Below, piece by piece: positions 1-12,307 of a DNA stretch of 64,000 bases. Source of the stretch: Trichopria drosophilae (lineage: Eukaryota > Arthropoda > Insecta > Hymenoptera > Diapriidae); assembly GCA_030407085.1 (NCBI GenBank), contig CM059587.1:80589001-80653000 (forward strand), given 5' to 3'. The position numbers and the translations under genes were made by a program. The notes under the pieces are model-generated. The model saw only the letters and a list, made by a program, of their open reading frames with translations. It searched no databases and was not told the origin of the DNA. Each line of letters starts with the position of its first letter. Within the stretch, counting starts at the first letter, position 1.

Positions 1-92
1 TTGCACATACATATATTTTTTGTTATTTTTGTACCATGTTAAGGATATTATTTATATCCGTTAATAAATATAATAAATAAATAAATAAATAA
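1..92 (+). mobile_element. 3-prime end of a non-LTR retrotransposon
   Basis: A small stem-loop (GGATATTATTTATATCC) is followed by an (AAAT)n tail at 62-92, the same layout as at the ends of the better preserved elements at 23.7, 25.7 and 32.4 kb. Confidence 0.6.
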
Positions 93-690
93 AAGATCTA
101 AATTCTTTTCTCAGTAGTAAAACTCTTGTCAAAAAAAGGTTGTAGACCTAATATCTTTTGTTAATAGTAAAACTCTTTTAAAAAAAAATATTTTAGATCT
201 AATATCTTCTGTTGATTATAAAACTCTTGTAGAATGAAGATTTTATATTTAATATCTTTTGCTGATAGTCAAACTCTTGCCAAAAGGAAGTTATAGACCT
301 AAAACCTTTTGTCGGTAGTAAAACTCTTATCGAAAGAAGATTTTAAATCTAATATCATTTGTTGATAATAAAACTCTTGTTGAAAGAACATTATAAACCT
401 AAAAACTTTTGCTAATAGTAAAACTCTTGCAAAAAAAAAAATTTAGACCTAAAATCTTTTGTCATTAGTAAAACTCTTGTCGAAAGTAGATTTTAAATCT
501 AATATCTTCTGTCGATATTAAAACTCTTGTCAAAAGAAGGTTGTAAACCTAATATCTTTTGTCAATAGTAAAACTCTTTTAAAAACAAGATTTTAGATCT
601 AATATCTTCTGTTGATTGTAAAACTCTTGTCGAATGAAGATTTTATATTTAATATCTTTTGTCGCTAGTAAAACTTGTCAAAATTTTGAA
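92..690. repeat. 50-bp minisatellite, about 12 copies
   Basis: The motif AAAACTCTT recurs every 49-51 bases from 117 to 669 inside a degenerate 50-bp unit (AATATCTTTTGTYGATAGTA part). It directly follows the retrotransposon tail. Confidence 0.88.
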
Positions 691-781
691 ATATTAGAGG
701 GTTGAAAATAGAAACAAGATCGCATTAAGTATTAAGTTTTATCTATATGATATAATTTGTTATGGATATGATGATTTACAT

Positions 782-1043
782 CCCAACAAACCAAAAAGTA
801 TACGAAAAATCTGTGTACGATTTAGTACGAAATGAGTCTGTTTCTTTCCCGCTCTTTCATTTGCGTATGCGACACTATTACGATATTTATATATAAACGC
901 ACATAACCTCAAAGAAACGATTACTTTGGATTATCGAATGATTTGAACTCAAAACTCTAAAACAGAACATTTCTTCGAGAATTATGAAATACGGAAAACG
1001 ATATAATTAATTCTTCAATTAATTTGACAGAATTTAAAGCCAT
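782..1043. repeat. Repeat unit, uninterrupted copy of the 19.3-21.1 kb repeat
   Basis: Starts CCCAACAAACCAAAAAGTAT and matches 19279-21060 after removal of two insertions there. It therefore serves as an empty-site reference. Confidence 0.85.
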
Positions 1044-1198
1044 CCCTACAAACAAAAATTCATTGAAGATGTATTGAAATTCATTCACTGCATCAAATCT
1101 GAATTCGTTTTCTTAGCTTCTGCAATGAATTTCAATAAGAAAATGTATTTCAATCATTTTTAATGGTTAATAGCTCATAAAAAGTTGTTCGATTTTAT

Positions 1199-1310
1199 CC
1201 CAGTAAACGAAAACGAATAGAAAGTTAAAAATACGAATTGAAATGAATTGAAGTGAATTAAAATGAATTAAAACTTTTTAATTCGTTTCTATTCGTTTTC
1301 GTTTACTGGG
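1199..1310. mobile_element. 112-bp near-palindrome with CCCAGTAAACG ends
   Basis: CCCAGTAAACGAAAACGAAT is matched by its complement at the other end; AT flanks both sides as a 2-bp target duplication. Nested in the 1044-2772 element. Confidence 0.8.
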
Positions 1311-1989
1311 ATGATTCTGAATGGGAAATAGTGGAATGAAGAAATGATTTCATTGAATGAATTCCAATTAAAAAGTGCGAATAGAACAATTGCAAGTTGA
1401 ATGAATTTCAATGGAAAAATAGTTATATTTGCCGCGAATGAATTTGAATGGATAGTTAATTATTACAGGACAACAAATTTAATGATTTTGAATCGAAACA
1501 AAAATTAGATGAAAATGTAACTGATATGAATGAAATCGAATCGGTTATTACTAATAGCAAGGTTGGGAGGTAAATGATTTTGAATGGAATTAAAATATTC
1601 AAATGAAACAATCGTCCAAAAAATACCAAAAAGTTGGTTCTTTAGTAATTTTTTTACGAAGAATTAAAAAATAGTATAATAAAAATTGTAAAAAATTGTT
1701 TGATTCAAAACAATTTTTTTCTCAAAAAGAAATGGGATTTTTAAAAATCAATGCGTAATTATTTCGGAATACATGTTTTTCTGTTCACAAAACTTTCGTT
1801 GAATGTTTAAATTAATTTAGCGAATTTTAATGAGTGGAAGAAATTCTTTCTTGAGTACGTTTTGACGCAGAAGTCAGTGGTGTTGGAATAAAAAATGTAG
1901 AAAATTTGTTTTTTAAATTTAATTTCTTTAAATCTATCCGTAATTTAAAAAAAAATTGTTTTTATGTTCACTCAAATTTTTGACAATTT

Positions 1990-2275
1990 TAAATCAATTT
2001 AGAAGAAAATAGTAATGAAAATATCAAAAATAAAAATTACTGAATCCAATTTTCAAAATTTTAGTTTCATAAAGGCAATTTTTTATGTTCTCTTAAGAAA
2101 ATCAAATAATTTCTCAATAATTGACCGAGAATTTTCTCCAATATCGAAAAATCATGTATTGCAGAAAATTCTCGGCCAATTCCTCTTTAATTGTTTTTGA
2201 TTCTTTTCAGAAGATAGTAAACAATGGTTAGAATTGCCTTTATGAAGCCCGAATTAAAAGAAAGAGTCACAACTT
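1990..2275. repeat. Foldback repeat, family of 60710-61076
   Basis: Inverted segments around ACCGAGAATTTT and AAAATTCTCGG; the same layout and similar sequence recur in EF-hand intron 3. Confidence 0.6.
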
Positions 2276-2935
2276 TTAATTTACATATTTTTAGCTTTGA
2301 TTACTACTTAATGGTACCTCTTAAGATAGTTTAATCTACTCTCAAAGATTTTAATTAATAAATATACATTATTCCAACTTTTTCAGGTATTCTGCCAGAT
2401 TTACACCTTGGAAAACACCATGGTACTAGAAAATTACTACAATTTAACTGTTAGCAATAATGTTTCCTTCCTATGTGACAAGATATACCATAATGTAATA
2501 ATAAATGATTAGACAAATTAATCTATAAAATAGTACAACCTTTTATTAATACAAAATCATTAAAAAATGCGAAAGCCAATGAAATTGAATGAATTTCAAT
2601 AGTATAATAAGCAGGTACTGAAATCAATGATTTTAAAACAATAGAAAATCATTGGTTACAGCTCTGTTGAATAGATTTCTATTCATATTTATTGATTAAG
2701 AAACCCAATTCAAGTCTATTGAGATTCATTCAAAATCCCTCAATGAATTTCAATGAATTTTCGTTTGCTGGGTAATGCTACACAGCTTTATTCTGTTATT
2801 CTTTAGTTTTCTTGACTTTATTGTACTTTGCTTTTAGAGTTAGATATAAGTTACTCGGAAAGACGGTTCTTGTATTAAATTAAAATTGAAAAGATCACTT
2901 TTAAATTGTCGGGTTGTTTATATCAACCACAAAAT

Positions 2936-3256
2936 GTAAAAAAAAGTGTACATTATCCGTTTTTGTATTATTATCACACAGAATTTTTTATTTCTTCGGC
3001 TGCATATATATTTAATTAAATTAACTTGACCACTAACAGGTTCGGTATCCCCCTAGCGATATATACAGAACTTCATGCTTTTTATTGAAAGAGTACACGT
3101 TTCGTGCCGATTTCTTTATGTGGACTCATCAGTAAGACCATAGAGAACCTGTTAGTGGTCAGGTTAATTTAATTAAATATATGCAGCCGAAGAAATCAAA
3201 AGTTCTGTGTGTGATAATAATACAAAAACGTATAATGTACACTTTTCTTTTTTTTT
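2936..3256. repeat. Long hairpin, arms about 105 bp
   Basis: 2938-3042 and 3145-3250 are inverted copies at high identity (for example CTTCGGCTGCATATAT and ATATATGCAGCCGAAG), separated by a 100-bp loop. The short open frame at 3207-3440 runs out of the right arm and is not supported. Confidence 0.88.
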
Positions 3257-4250
3257 GCATCTATTGGTTAACATCCCTGTCGAAAAAATACTATTGAACA
3301 CGATTCATAAAACATATAGAGCACCATACAAATTGTATTTGTTAAGAAAAAAAGTAGCTAAATACCTGAATATTAATGTTATAAAAATTTTTAGGGCTTG
3401 CAATTTTATTAAAAACTTCGTTCAAAACTTAAAACAGTAAGTAATATTGCGAATCCCGTGTAAAAAGACCTCGTCTTAAGTGTAACTTTGTATGGTTTTT
3501 GCAGCAATTGCAAATATTTTACGACTTTTCCCATATGGGAATTGGTCTAGGAATGAAAAATCGAAAATTGTACGGAAATTATCAGTGTAGTATACCAGAC
3601 AAAAATGCCCCTTTTTCGTACCTCGAATATTGAAACTTTTTTATGCCAATTGGTTACATATGATGACCCAATAATCCCTGCAAAATTTCAAAGGGAGCAT
3701 ATTCCTCGTTTCGGAAATATGAGAGGTCAAAGTTGACCATGTCCAATAAAAAATGTACATCAATTTCACATTTATACTCGAATAATAATGTTAAAAATAA
3801 ATCAGACGATATATTTCTTTACAGATTTTTGGCTGCTGATTACGAATCTGAAGTAAGATTTTAAAAATTCAAAATGGCAAATCCAAAATGGCGGACGACT
3901 TTTAAAAAATCAAATGCAATTCCCTTGAAACGCGTTATTCTGAAGTTTTCGGGGTCGTTGATTACGAATCGGCAGTTAGTTTTTCAACATTCAAAATGGC
4001 AGGTCCAATATTAGAATGCAATTCGCTTGAAACTCGTCAGCTTAAGGCTTTTTGTAGTCGATGAAGTTGAATCTAACGTTGAATTGATATTGAAAAGGCA
4101 CTATAAGCTTTCTTTGTCGCTGCATTAAATCTGTTTTGACTCTGCATAGGAAACAAAAGACAATCTAAAAACAATCAAAGTTTTAATGCATCGTTTATGA
4201 CATCTTATTTGAATCGTGGGCTTGCGAACGTGATAAAATAAATGTATCTT
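3257..4250. other. No gene; degraded repeat sequence
   Basis: Two fragments with GATTACGAATC at about 3837 and 3960 and nearby AAATGGC stretches resemble the arms of the foldback element at 28.2-32.7 kb. A 45-bp segment at 4201 recurs at 4361. Nothing else is recognisable. Confidence 0.5.
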
Positions 4251-4399
4251 TAGTGTGAAAATCTCGAATTTATAAAAGATTTCAGCCTATATTCAAAAAC
4301 CCTAAAAACCAAAAAAACTGTCAGCAGATCAGCATTTCATTGATTCCCATTCCATTGTACATCTTATTTGAATCGTTTGCTTGCGAATGTGATAAAATA

Positions 4400-4605
4400 A
4401 AAGTATCTTGCCTTGGTTGGAGTATTGCATCTTGCCTTTATTGGTTGGATTTTTACAACTTGCCATTGTTGGTTGGATTATACGATCTTACCTTTGCGGT
4501 TGGATTATTACATCTTGCCTATGTTGGTTGGATTTTACGATCTTACCTTTGCCGGTTGGATTATTACATCTTGCCTTTGTTGGTTGGATTTTACAAAACT
4601 TGCCC
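4400..4605 (+). repeat. 27-30-bp minisatellite
   Basis: About seven degenerate copies of a unit like TTGGTTGGATTTTACATCTT. All three forward frames are open because the unit lacks stops, so the overlapping frames here (4340-4685) are not genes. Confidence 0.85.
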
Positions 4606-5227
4606 AGACATCCGAGAGGGCAGGACCTTTAAGATCCAGAACAGTTCGTTTGTTATTGAAACAAAATATTCTTGACTTACCTTAAACATAAGTAAACACT
4701 CAACAAACAATTAATATGTATATAAAACACGATTTAAACGTTTATTTATGCTCCATCCGCCTCTCCTAATTGTTATATTTATTTCAAAGGAATTTATGGT
4801 GCGAAATGGAAAGTGTTCTTAACAAGGAATGAGACCAAGACTTACACGCGTTGAAATTTCTGTTTTTATTCATGTTTCGGGTAGGTAAGACAAAAGTGAA
4901 TCATCTCTCAACCACAAACTCTGTACATGAAACCCCTGCGAAGGTTTAATTTTGGCGCATGCACGTAACAGTGCTAGTGAAGAGGTTAATAATTTGATAA
5001 TAGTATTAAATTATAATTAACATATTTATTCTATCTTCTTGTATTTTCACGAAGTAATTTATTTCGAAATATTTCGAAATATAACAGCGGATGCATGCAT
5101 ATCGTATATCAAGTTTGACTCTGGGAACTGATTTCACCATTTCGCACTGTCCATGATATTGGTGACCATCACTTGAACAATGCCAATTTTAAAATGATGT
5201 GACCTTTCATCGATGGTTTTGTTGTTA

Positions 5228-5420
5228 GGTTGACGCGATGGTTAAGTGTTTATAGCACGCTCGCTTCGTAATATGAATTGTTCCCTACGTCGTGAGTTTG
5301 AATCCCCGTTCATTATCATGTCGTTAATGCGGGGGAAATTCCTTGTTCATTGTCCTTCGTCTTTGGTTTGGTGGTTGGCACCCGATTTTTGGAAGGAAGA
5401 GTTTTGTGAACCTGATGAAA
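5228..5420 (+). mobile_element. tRNA-derived SINE, head and body
   Basis: A-box-like GCGATGGTTAAGTG and B-box-like GAGTTTGAATCC are spaced as in a tRNA, but no cloverleaf closes. An A-run follows about 110 bp after the B box. The 76-codon frame over it is incidental. Confidence 0.6.
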
Positions 5421-5932
5421 AAAAATATAAAACATTGGTTAATATCAGAATAATTAAAGTGTGGTTTATAGCATAACTTCATAAATAAAGTGTAAATATT
5501 CACAGGAAATGAATATAAAGGAAAGGTTAGGGTACATGAAACGTCTGAGAGCCATACCAAGAACAAGGAAAGGATTCTCATTATTGTAATGAAAAAATGT
5601 AGCGGATTCTGTAATTTTATGTTCAAACATGCATTCTCATCTAATGTATTCTCAATACTAATTTACTTTACAAAACTAATAAATAAGAAATCAAAAAAGT
5701 GATACACCTCTTCATGACTTACTCCTATGGGAAAATCATAAAGGGGAATTATGTACTCCTCACATCTTTCAAGAGATATCTCTCGACATCAGCATATTCT
5801 ACTTTATTATATACCTCAACATTTTCCCTCAATAATAATACCCCATTTCCTTCGCCTTGTATACTCTGTACATCTTTTCTAATTTAACCGTGGAACAAAA
5901 GGCAATTGTGTGCACCGTATCTCCTTTAACCA
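5421..5932. other. No recognisable feature
   Basis: AT-rich sequence with short unsupported frames only. I see no repeat, RNA gene or exon signal that stands out. Confidence 0.4.
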
Positions 5933-5936
5933 TTAA

Positions 5937-6681
5937 AGGGCCGGAAAGCCGATATATTAGCTCAAAAACATAATGCTAGGATACCTCTTTATCCTTAAGT
6001 AAATTGATGCGCTAAGTTCGTATCTGAAGTTGGTTTGACCTTATCACTTCAGAGCGAAGGTCAATGAAGGTCATTTGAAGGTCAAACCTAGCAATATGGT
6101 TTGAATCATTGCAAAAGATATATCTTTATGTTTTTGGAATCACTGAATTCGGGTTTTACGTCATTTTGACCTGAAATAAAAAGAGAGATGAAGATTTCTC
6201 CGAGGTCAGGTTGAGAATATATCCAGGGATTTTGTGTTTTTGAGAACGCTCGACACCGAATTTTGTCATTCCGCCTATCGCATTTCTGTAAGAAACTCCA
6301 CATTTCTAAAAAAAAAGCACGAATCAAAACACATAAACCCTGAGATGACCATATACCCAGAAGAATGAGTAAAATTCTGTCTATTCATAATTAAACAGGT
6401 GTCAGATTCAGATGTAGCACCTCGGGATACTCTTAGATATAATTTTTGTTCGAATATATATGATACTTTCTGCATGTGAGCTTGAAGTGACCTTGTTTGA
6501 CCTCGAATGACCGATAATATGATTTTATTCCTATTTTACCGAACTATCAATTTTTCATGACCCTCCAGGGCCGCAGAGCCGATATATCGGCTCGGTCCAT
6601 GATAGGAACATTGTACATAGTTCATGGGTGATACAAGACATGAATTTGGGCACTTTCAAAGGAGGTTTCGAAACCGGCCCT
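5937..6681. mobile_element. TTAA-flanked element with AGGGCCGG ends
   Basis: TTAA at 5933-5936 and 6682-6685 flanks inverted ends AGGGCCGG...CCGGCCCT. An internal copy of the left end (AGGGCCGCAGAGCCGATATA) starts near 6568, suggesting rearrangement. TTAA duplication is typical of piggyBac and Kolobok superfamilies; no transposase is present. Confidence 0.7.
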
Positions 6682-7053
6682 TTAAAGGTTAGGAAATATG
6701 CACGACCTTCCTCAATATTTAGACATGAGAAATCTCCCAGCATCTTCCACACTACTCAACATTCCCGATAATACGTGATATCTGTTAAGACCTTGTAATA
6801 TATCTTAACGCATGGCGATATTTCTCAAAATTGTCAAAATCTCACAACAATACTCGCCACCTCCTAGCACCCCATCTCCATGTTATGTACCCCTCGAGTA
6901 CCCCGAGTTCACAACGTTGACAAAATATGACTAGTTATTAACTAAAGTTGAGTAGTGCTGGCAATGTATGAAATCTTGGACCATTTTTATTCGACTTTTT
7001 TACAAAGTTTTCAGTAGCATATAGCCTTTCACATACCAATTTCTGCATTACTG

Positions 7054-7195
7054 TAAGGAAAACGTACCAATGACGGGACATGTACCCTTCGCTGGGCAGA
7101 CCAAGCGATATTCGTTTGTTCTCTAGACAAGCATTAGGTTGTCCAGCTATAGGATCGTTTTACTAAGCGTATAGCTATTGGTACGTTTACCTTTA
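7054..7195. mobile_element. 142-bp MITE
   Basis: Ends TAAGGAAAACGTACCAAT and ATTGGTACGTTTACCTTTA are inverted repeats. Interior is unrelated to the other elements. Confidence 0.6.
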
Positions 7196-7199
7196 TCTT

Positions 7200-7990
7200 A
7201 TTGCCACTCGCTCGAGCCGCTTATTCCTTGATACCTTGCCTTCTCTTAATTCCAGCAATTTGGTCAAGATTGAGTGCTTTCATTCTTTTCAGTTAGCAGA
7301 TTTAGTATTCAATCTTGAAACTCACAGGTAGGGGGGGGGGAGGAGTTCGTTATTTTCTTGATCTATAAAAAACCACATGGAAAATGTGATATCAAGCGCT
7401 GTAAATCTCAAAATTAAACTTCCTTCCACCTGTAAGGGCCTCCATTTCGAAAATGGAAAAGGTTTTAAAAGAAACTCGTACTACAAAGTGCTTTTTTGTC
7501 TTCGATTGACAATTTCTTCGAATCACCTTTTTCTAATTCTTTTAATACGTATCTGTCTGGGGTAACTTTTTGTACCGTATAGCTGGCATTAGATCCATAT
7601 AAGGGGCAAATTTCCCCAAATGGTCCAAACGAAAATTGCTCAATTGTTACTCTATCATATAGTAGTGCATGGCCCAAAATTTATTTAATTCCATTCGTAA
7701 TTCGCCGAGATAGAGGGGGGTAAAGTTTTGGGGCTCTGCCGATAAGTCGTGTATGTAACAGCGTGTAATTTTTTATGCGTCGCTCCAAACAAAAAGTTAC
7801 ATTAGACTTTTTCTTCGTTTTTTTTATGCCCTTTCACTTGATTATATTCATTGTGTTTCTAAATTAAAATTTAACCCTTATTTTTGCAAATCAAAAATAA
7901 AATTCATTTGCGGGATACAGACTTACTATACGGGATTGGACTGCGCACACGCAAGAAATCTCCGGTACTACGCACATACAGTGTCATTTT
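7200..7990. other. No recognisable gene
   Basis: Only short frames without homology I recognise; a G-run at about 7329. Nothing further. Confidence 0.4.
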
Positions 7991-7995
7991 AGTGA

Positions 7996-8271
7996 TACAG
8001 TAGACGCTCGATATAAGAACCATCGCTATAAGAACCGATCGGTATAAGAACACTTTTTTGATCATTATAGTGCCTACGAACATTCGAGATGTATCCCCTC
8101 CATACGCTTTTCGCTGGCTAACCGTCCCTCGCATTCCATCGAGTCCACCTATACATACATACATACATACAAGAGAAGGGGAAGCATCCATTCCCCTCCA
8201 ATGGTTCTTATATCGGCGCTTGGCCGGGAAGCTCGGAATGGACGTAGTTCTTATATCGAGCGTCTACTGTA
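7996..8271. mobile_element. Tigger/pogo-type MITE, CAGTAGACGCTCG ends
   Basis: CAGTAGACGCTCGATATAAG with its complement at the far end, flanked by TA. TIRs of this CAGT(A/R) form with TA duplication are typical of Tigger/pogo elements. Non-autonomous. Confidence 0.85.
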
Positions 8272-8305
8272 CTTCTCATAACTGGCTAATAGTCTTGGTG
8301 CGCAA

Positions 8306-8584
8306 TACAGTGGCCCTCCCCTTATTTTTACTTTTCGAGTCAAGGAAGATGGCGGCTTCTTCCCTTATTCTACCGCTTCCCTTCATCCCCCACCATTGGC
8401 AGTATGAGAGAATAAAAAAAAAGAGAAAGGTGATATATAGTGGCGTCCTTCTTCACGTGTATGTGCAAGCGCAAACAGTAGTCCGCACTCTTTTGAACAC
8501 TTTCAAATGGCGATGATGGGGGAACTCATGAGGGGAAGAAGTTAATATAAGGGACGCAGTTAAAATAAGCGGAGGGCCACTGTA
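8306..8584. mobile_element. Tigger/pogo-type MITE, CAGTGGCCCTCCCC ends
   Basis: TA, CAGTGGCCCTCCCCTTATTT and an imperfect complement ending GGAGGGCCACTG, TA. The interior has GGAAGATGGCGGC on the left side, shared with 9173-9502 and 10103-10343, and in reverse in 15145-15446. It lies 35 bp from the previous MITE. Confidence 0.85.
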
Positions 8585-9172
8585 AATCGGTGTTGGATGA
8601 AATGCCTTGCGGCTTGAAGTCAGCTGTTTGAGCATGCGCAAGATGTTCAATAAGGCAAGACTATGTGAGTGACGCGTCATTTGATTGAAGGATACAAATA
8701 GCACTCACATGGAGCGCAAAAGTTTGCTTTAGTCTCATTTAGGAAAGTCAATATGCACCCTGTATGAACTCACGTTGTTATCTGGGCTGTATTATTTGGT
8801 GTTTTAAGGTTATAAAAGCTTATTAATAGTTTTTAATCCATACGCGTGCTTAGTTTGCAGTCATGGAAAAACATTAAAAAGAAAAGTAAACATAGTAGCA
8901 GTTACATGTTTATTATAAAAAAGTAGCTGTAGTTGTAAGTCAACGGTCCATAGAAATGAAGGATAAGCGGTTATGTCGAGTATTTACATCTTATGAGACT
9001 ACACATATAAGAGAAAAAAGTTAATGAAACCATTTTATCATTGTAAAACACGGAATTACAAAAAAAAATAGTTCAATTGACTATTTCGGTAGTAAACAAG
9101 ACCATGTTCCTTTACTACTTTTCAATACTTATATACCAAAAATGGATTAAACGGAAAGAGCCTTTTTAAAAA

Positions 9173-9502
9173 TACAGTATTCCCTTATTTTAACTTTTCG
9201 AGACAAGGAAGATGGCGGCTCCTTTCCTTATTTTAACGCTTCCCCTCATCCCCACCACTAAGGATCTAAGAAAGAGAAAACAGATATGGTGGCATCTTTC
9301 TTCGCGTCTATGCGCGATTGTAAAATTTATTTCGATTTTTTACAGTGTACCACCTGATTTGAATACACATATATACATATGTACATATGTATGTATAATA
9401 TATGTGCATGTGTGAACTGACGTCACGACGAATAGTGGGGGAACGACTGAGGGGAAAAAGTTGAAATAAGGGGAGGAGTTAAAATAACGGGAGGGCTACT
9501 GT
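9173..9502. mobile_element. Tigger/pogo-type MITE
   Basis: Ends CAGTATTCCCTTATTTTAAC and GGGAGGGCTACTG, with TA on the left and a mutated TG on the right. Interior related to 8306-8584. Confidence 0.78.
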
Positions 9503-9718
9503 GAGTTATTTTTGTTTCATACAACTGCCGCACGGAGGCGAATAGTCGATTCCAGTTTCTCGCCGGTGCAAGAACCTTTTCGAAGTTCATTTACATATGT
9601 TATGTTTAGGTGCATTTGAGATACACATTTTTTTGATGATTTTCGTTCTTCGTTCTCAAAATTGTATTTAAATGTCTCCCAAATTCAAGATGGAGTCTTT
9701 TAATTAAAGACAAGCTGA

Positions 9719-9990
9719 AAATTTGAACTTTTTTTTTATGAATATTTCTCAAAAACGTGGAAATAATTCAGGTTTTTAACTAAAAGTGCATAAAATTGTC
9801 CAAGATTCTTGTTTTCCGTCTAAAATCACCTTAACCTCGTTAATCTTAACGATATGGGTTATTTCAGATGAAAAGGAAGTTCCCTTTTAATCTTGGACAA
9901 TTCTATGCACTTTTGAAACGTGGAATAATTTCCAGTACGTGTTTTATAAGAAAAACATTTATAGAAAAAAAGAAAGTTCAATTTTTCGTT
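9719..9990. repeat. Hairpin repeat
   Basis: AAAGTGCATAAAATTGTCCA near 9783 and its imperfect complement near 9893 form the core of arms about 90 bp long. Confidence 0.7.
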
Positions 9991-10102
9991 GTTTTTTTCC
10001 TATTTAAAAGTCGCCATTTTTGTATTAGCAATTTTTACTGAGTTTTCACATACTTGACAATGAAAGTTGCGAGAGCTGCAATCGTCTTAAGAGATGGCGC
10101 CA

Positions 10103-10343
10103 TACAGTAGCCCTTCCCTTATTCTAATTTGTCCAGTCAGGCAAGATGGCGGCCTTCTTCCCTTATTCTGATTTTCTCCTCTCCCCCACTACTAAGATTT
10201 GCTGTCTCACTTCTCTTTTTCTTTTGTTGCGCATGCGCCGTTATTTTTATTTAGAAAATCCACACGTCAGTGGGGAGAACGCGTGAGGGGAAATATTAGA
10301 ATAGGAGAAGAGACAAAATTAGAATAAGGGCAGTGCTACTGTA
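10103..10343. mobile_element. Tigger/pogo-type MITE
   Basis: TA, CAGTAGCCCTTCCCTTATTC ... AGGGCAGTGCTACTG, TA. Same subfamily as 19401-19611. Confidence 0.83.
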
Positions 10344-10489
10344 CTTCACATTTATGGAGGAAATGTAGGAACTGCCGAAATATATACCAAGTACAGCAGC
10401 GGTCATGAGACGATTACCGCCATAACAATATGCCAGACGTAAACAAACAACAGCGAGCTGTTTGAAAATCGTTTTCGTAATATTGTTCC

Positions 10490-10562
10490 CTGGACAGGGA
10501 TCGAACTCACGACCTCCGACTTCGTAGTCCAGTGCGATACCGCCTGAGTCACGAAGCCGTTC
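10490..10562 (-). mobile_element. tRNA-like SINE head or tRNA pseudogene
   Basis: Minus strand has GACTCAGGCGG (A box), an Arg-ACG-like loop GACTACGAA, and GAGTTCGATCCC (B box). The acceptor and T stems do not pair, so this is not a working tRNA gene. Confidence 0.6.
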
Positions 10563-12307
10563 AAATTGTTAAAATTATTTATTTACTCCAGGAATAAAAA
10601 TAAAAAATGCTCTAATACGTTCTTATTGTCTTTATTCTTTTATTGTATGATGTAGATTATGTCCAAGTGTATTTTTCAGAATATTACAATTTGAATTAAA
10701 AATTACCAAAACTTGGTATTCTGCAAAACGTCATCGGAAATATTTGATTTCAAAGTGTTCAATAAAACATTGATATAAAATTATAGATACAATTTTTTTA
10801 CAATTTTATTAGCGTTGAAAATATGTTCAAATATACGAATTATAAAATTATTAAAAACGGTTTAAAAAATATTGCGATATAAATAGTTCGGCCCCTCTCC
10901 TAATCTTCTTGATGTTGGTGGATGTTTTGCAAGCGTCATTTTCGACCTGAAACGAACAAAGAAAATATTTTTTTAGAAGCGAATCAACAATAAAAAATTG
11001 AGTATAAACATATTCTTTTTAGTATAATTTTTTTGTTATTGTGTTTGATTGTTACTACATGTACAGGTTTATTAAAATGCCTGCTAAGTATAAATTAACA
11101 ATGTAAAATTGAAAAAGGAAAAATATCTACTCTTTTGTTCGTGGCTTTTACGATTCTTTATAATGATATGGGGATTTAAATTTGAAATTTATTATGTGTT
11201 TACTTGCTGATGACGAGAAAATATTCAAAATACTTTAAAGTGTCAAAAAGGCTCGATAGATGGCACTGAGATAGAAGATTCTCACAAGTACTAGACTATT
11301 GTGCATACTAATATAATTAAACATGAGTAAATTAAACTTAACGTCTAAATATATGGCACCAATAATTGCATACAGTAAGACAATATAAAAACGCGTATTT
11401 TTATTGTATTTTAAAATAGCAGTTGTGATAAATACTGTATTTGACTCAACGAATAGTTATAAAATACAGTAACATTTTAGAAAATTAAAATATGAATGTT
11501 ACAATTGACACTGAAGATTCATAGTTTATAAATAGTGCAAACATTCGTCACACAAGGACCCAAAATACGATTTTACGCCCTTGGTACGAAAAATGCTATT
11601 TCAAACATATTTTTTTAATTTTCGTTGAAAATTAGTTTAATAAACGTGAATAATAAATATAAATTGACAGCCTCCAAATCATCATTACTTTAAAAAAACA
11701 ATCCAGATACTTCTCGGAATATAATTTAAGAGGAGAAGAATAAGGAAAGCCAAAAAGAGAAGAAAGAACAAGATGTAGACTTGTAAAAGTATGTGCTTTG
11801 TTGTTTCTCATAATTGTTACAAATGTAAATGTTATTACAGTGTATTTCTTAAATAAATTTATCGCGAACATGGCAACGAATTTAACTACAACATATTCAT
11901 GTTTTTTATCGAGGTTTCAAACCTCATAAAATATAGTCTCAATGGCATCGTTTTTTAACCTTCACTTATAAATTATAGCGAGGTGTATATATATGTACAT
12001 ATTAAAACCCGAATTTGATCGTCGAAATCGATGCAGTACCGACGAACAAAACTCAACATGCATAAAAAAGTCCCGGAAATAGTTACGAAACACTCGTTCG
12101 AAAACCTGTTTAAAGCGATTCGAAACCGGTCGCATATAAAATTCAATTTCTTAACCTAAAAAAAAACTATAAAAAAAGAGCTCAGAGTTCGAAATTCGAA
12201 AAATAACACGATTTATTATATTTTTGCTTCCTGCATTAATTTTTTACATAAAGTTTCTTTTCATTTGGTATAATTAGAAAAATATTCCATTAAATAGCTT
12301 TTGTTTA
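10563..12307. other. No supported gene; one possible exon
   Basis: AT-rich. On the minus strand at about 10949-10880 a good acceptor (GTTCGTTTCAG) precedes a slightly GC-richer open stretch of about 30 codons ending in a stop, discussed under findings. Otherwise nothing is recognisable. Confidence 0.35.

Larger units (their letters stand above)
1044..2772. mobile_element. Element with CCC...GGG ends (1.7 kb), containing nested elements
   Basis: Left end CCCTACAAACAAAAATTCAT and right end ATGAATTTTCGTTTGCTGGG are imperfect inverted repeats. Much of the interior is variations of GAATTTCAATGAAT. It contains the palindrome at 1199-1310 and a foldback segment at about 1990-2275. The target duplication is not clear. 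Confidence 0.6.

Noticed and set aside
92..690. Regular 50-bp repeats that could suggest a CRISPR array
   Set aside because: Units are degenerate and contiguous with no distinct spacers, and the genome is eukaryotic; it is a minisatellite.
4340..4685. Three overlapping plus-strand frames of 74-111 codons
   Set aside because: Caused by a stop-free 27-30-bp minisatellite; no gene.
10490..10562. Possible tRNA-Arg gene on the minus strand
   Set aside because: A and B boxes and an ACG-like loop are present but acceptor and T stems do not pair.
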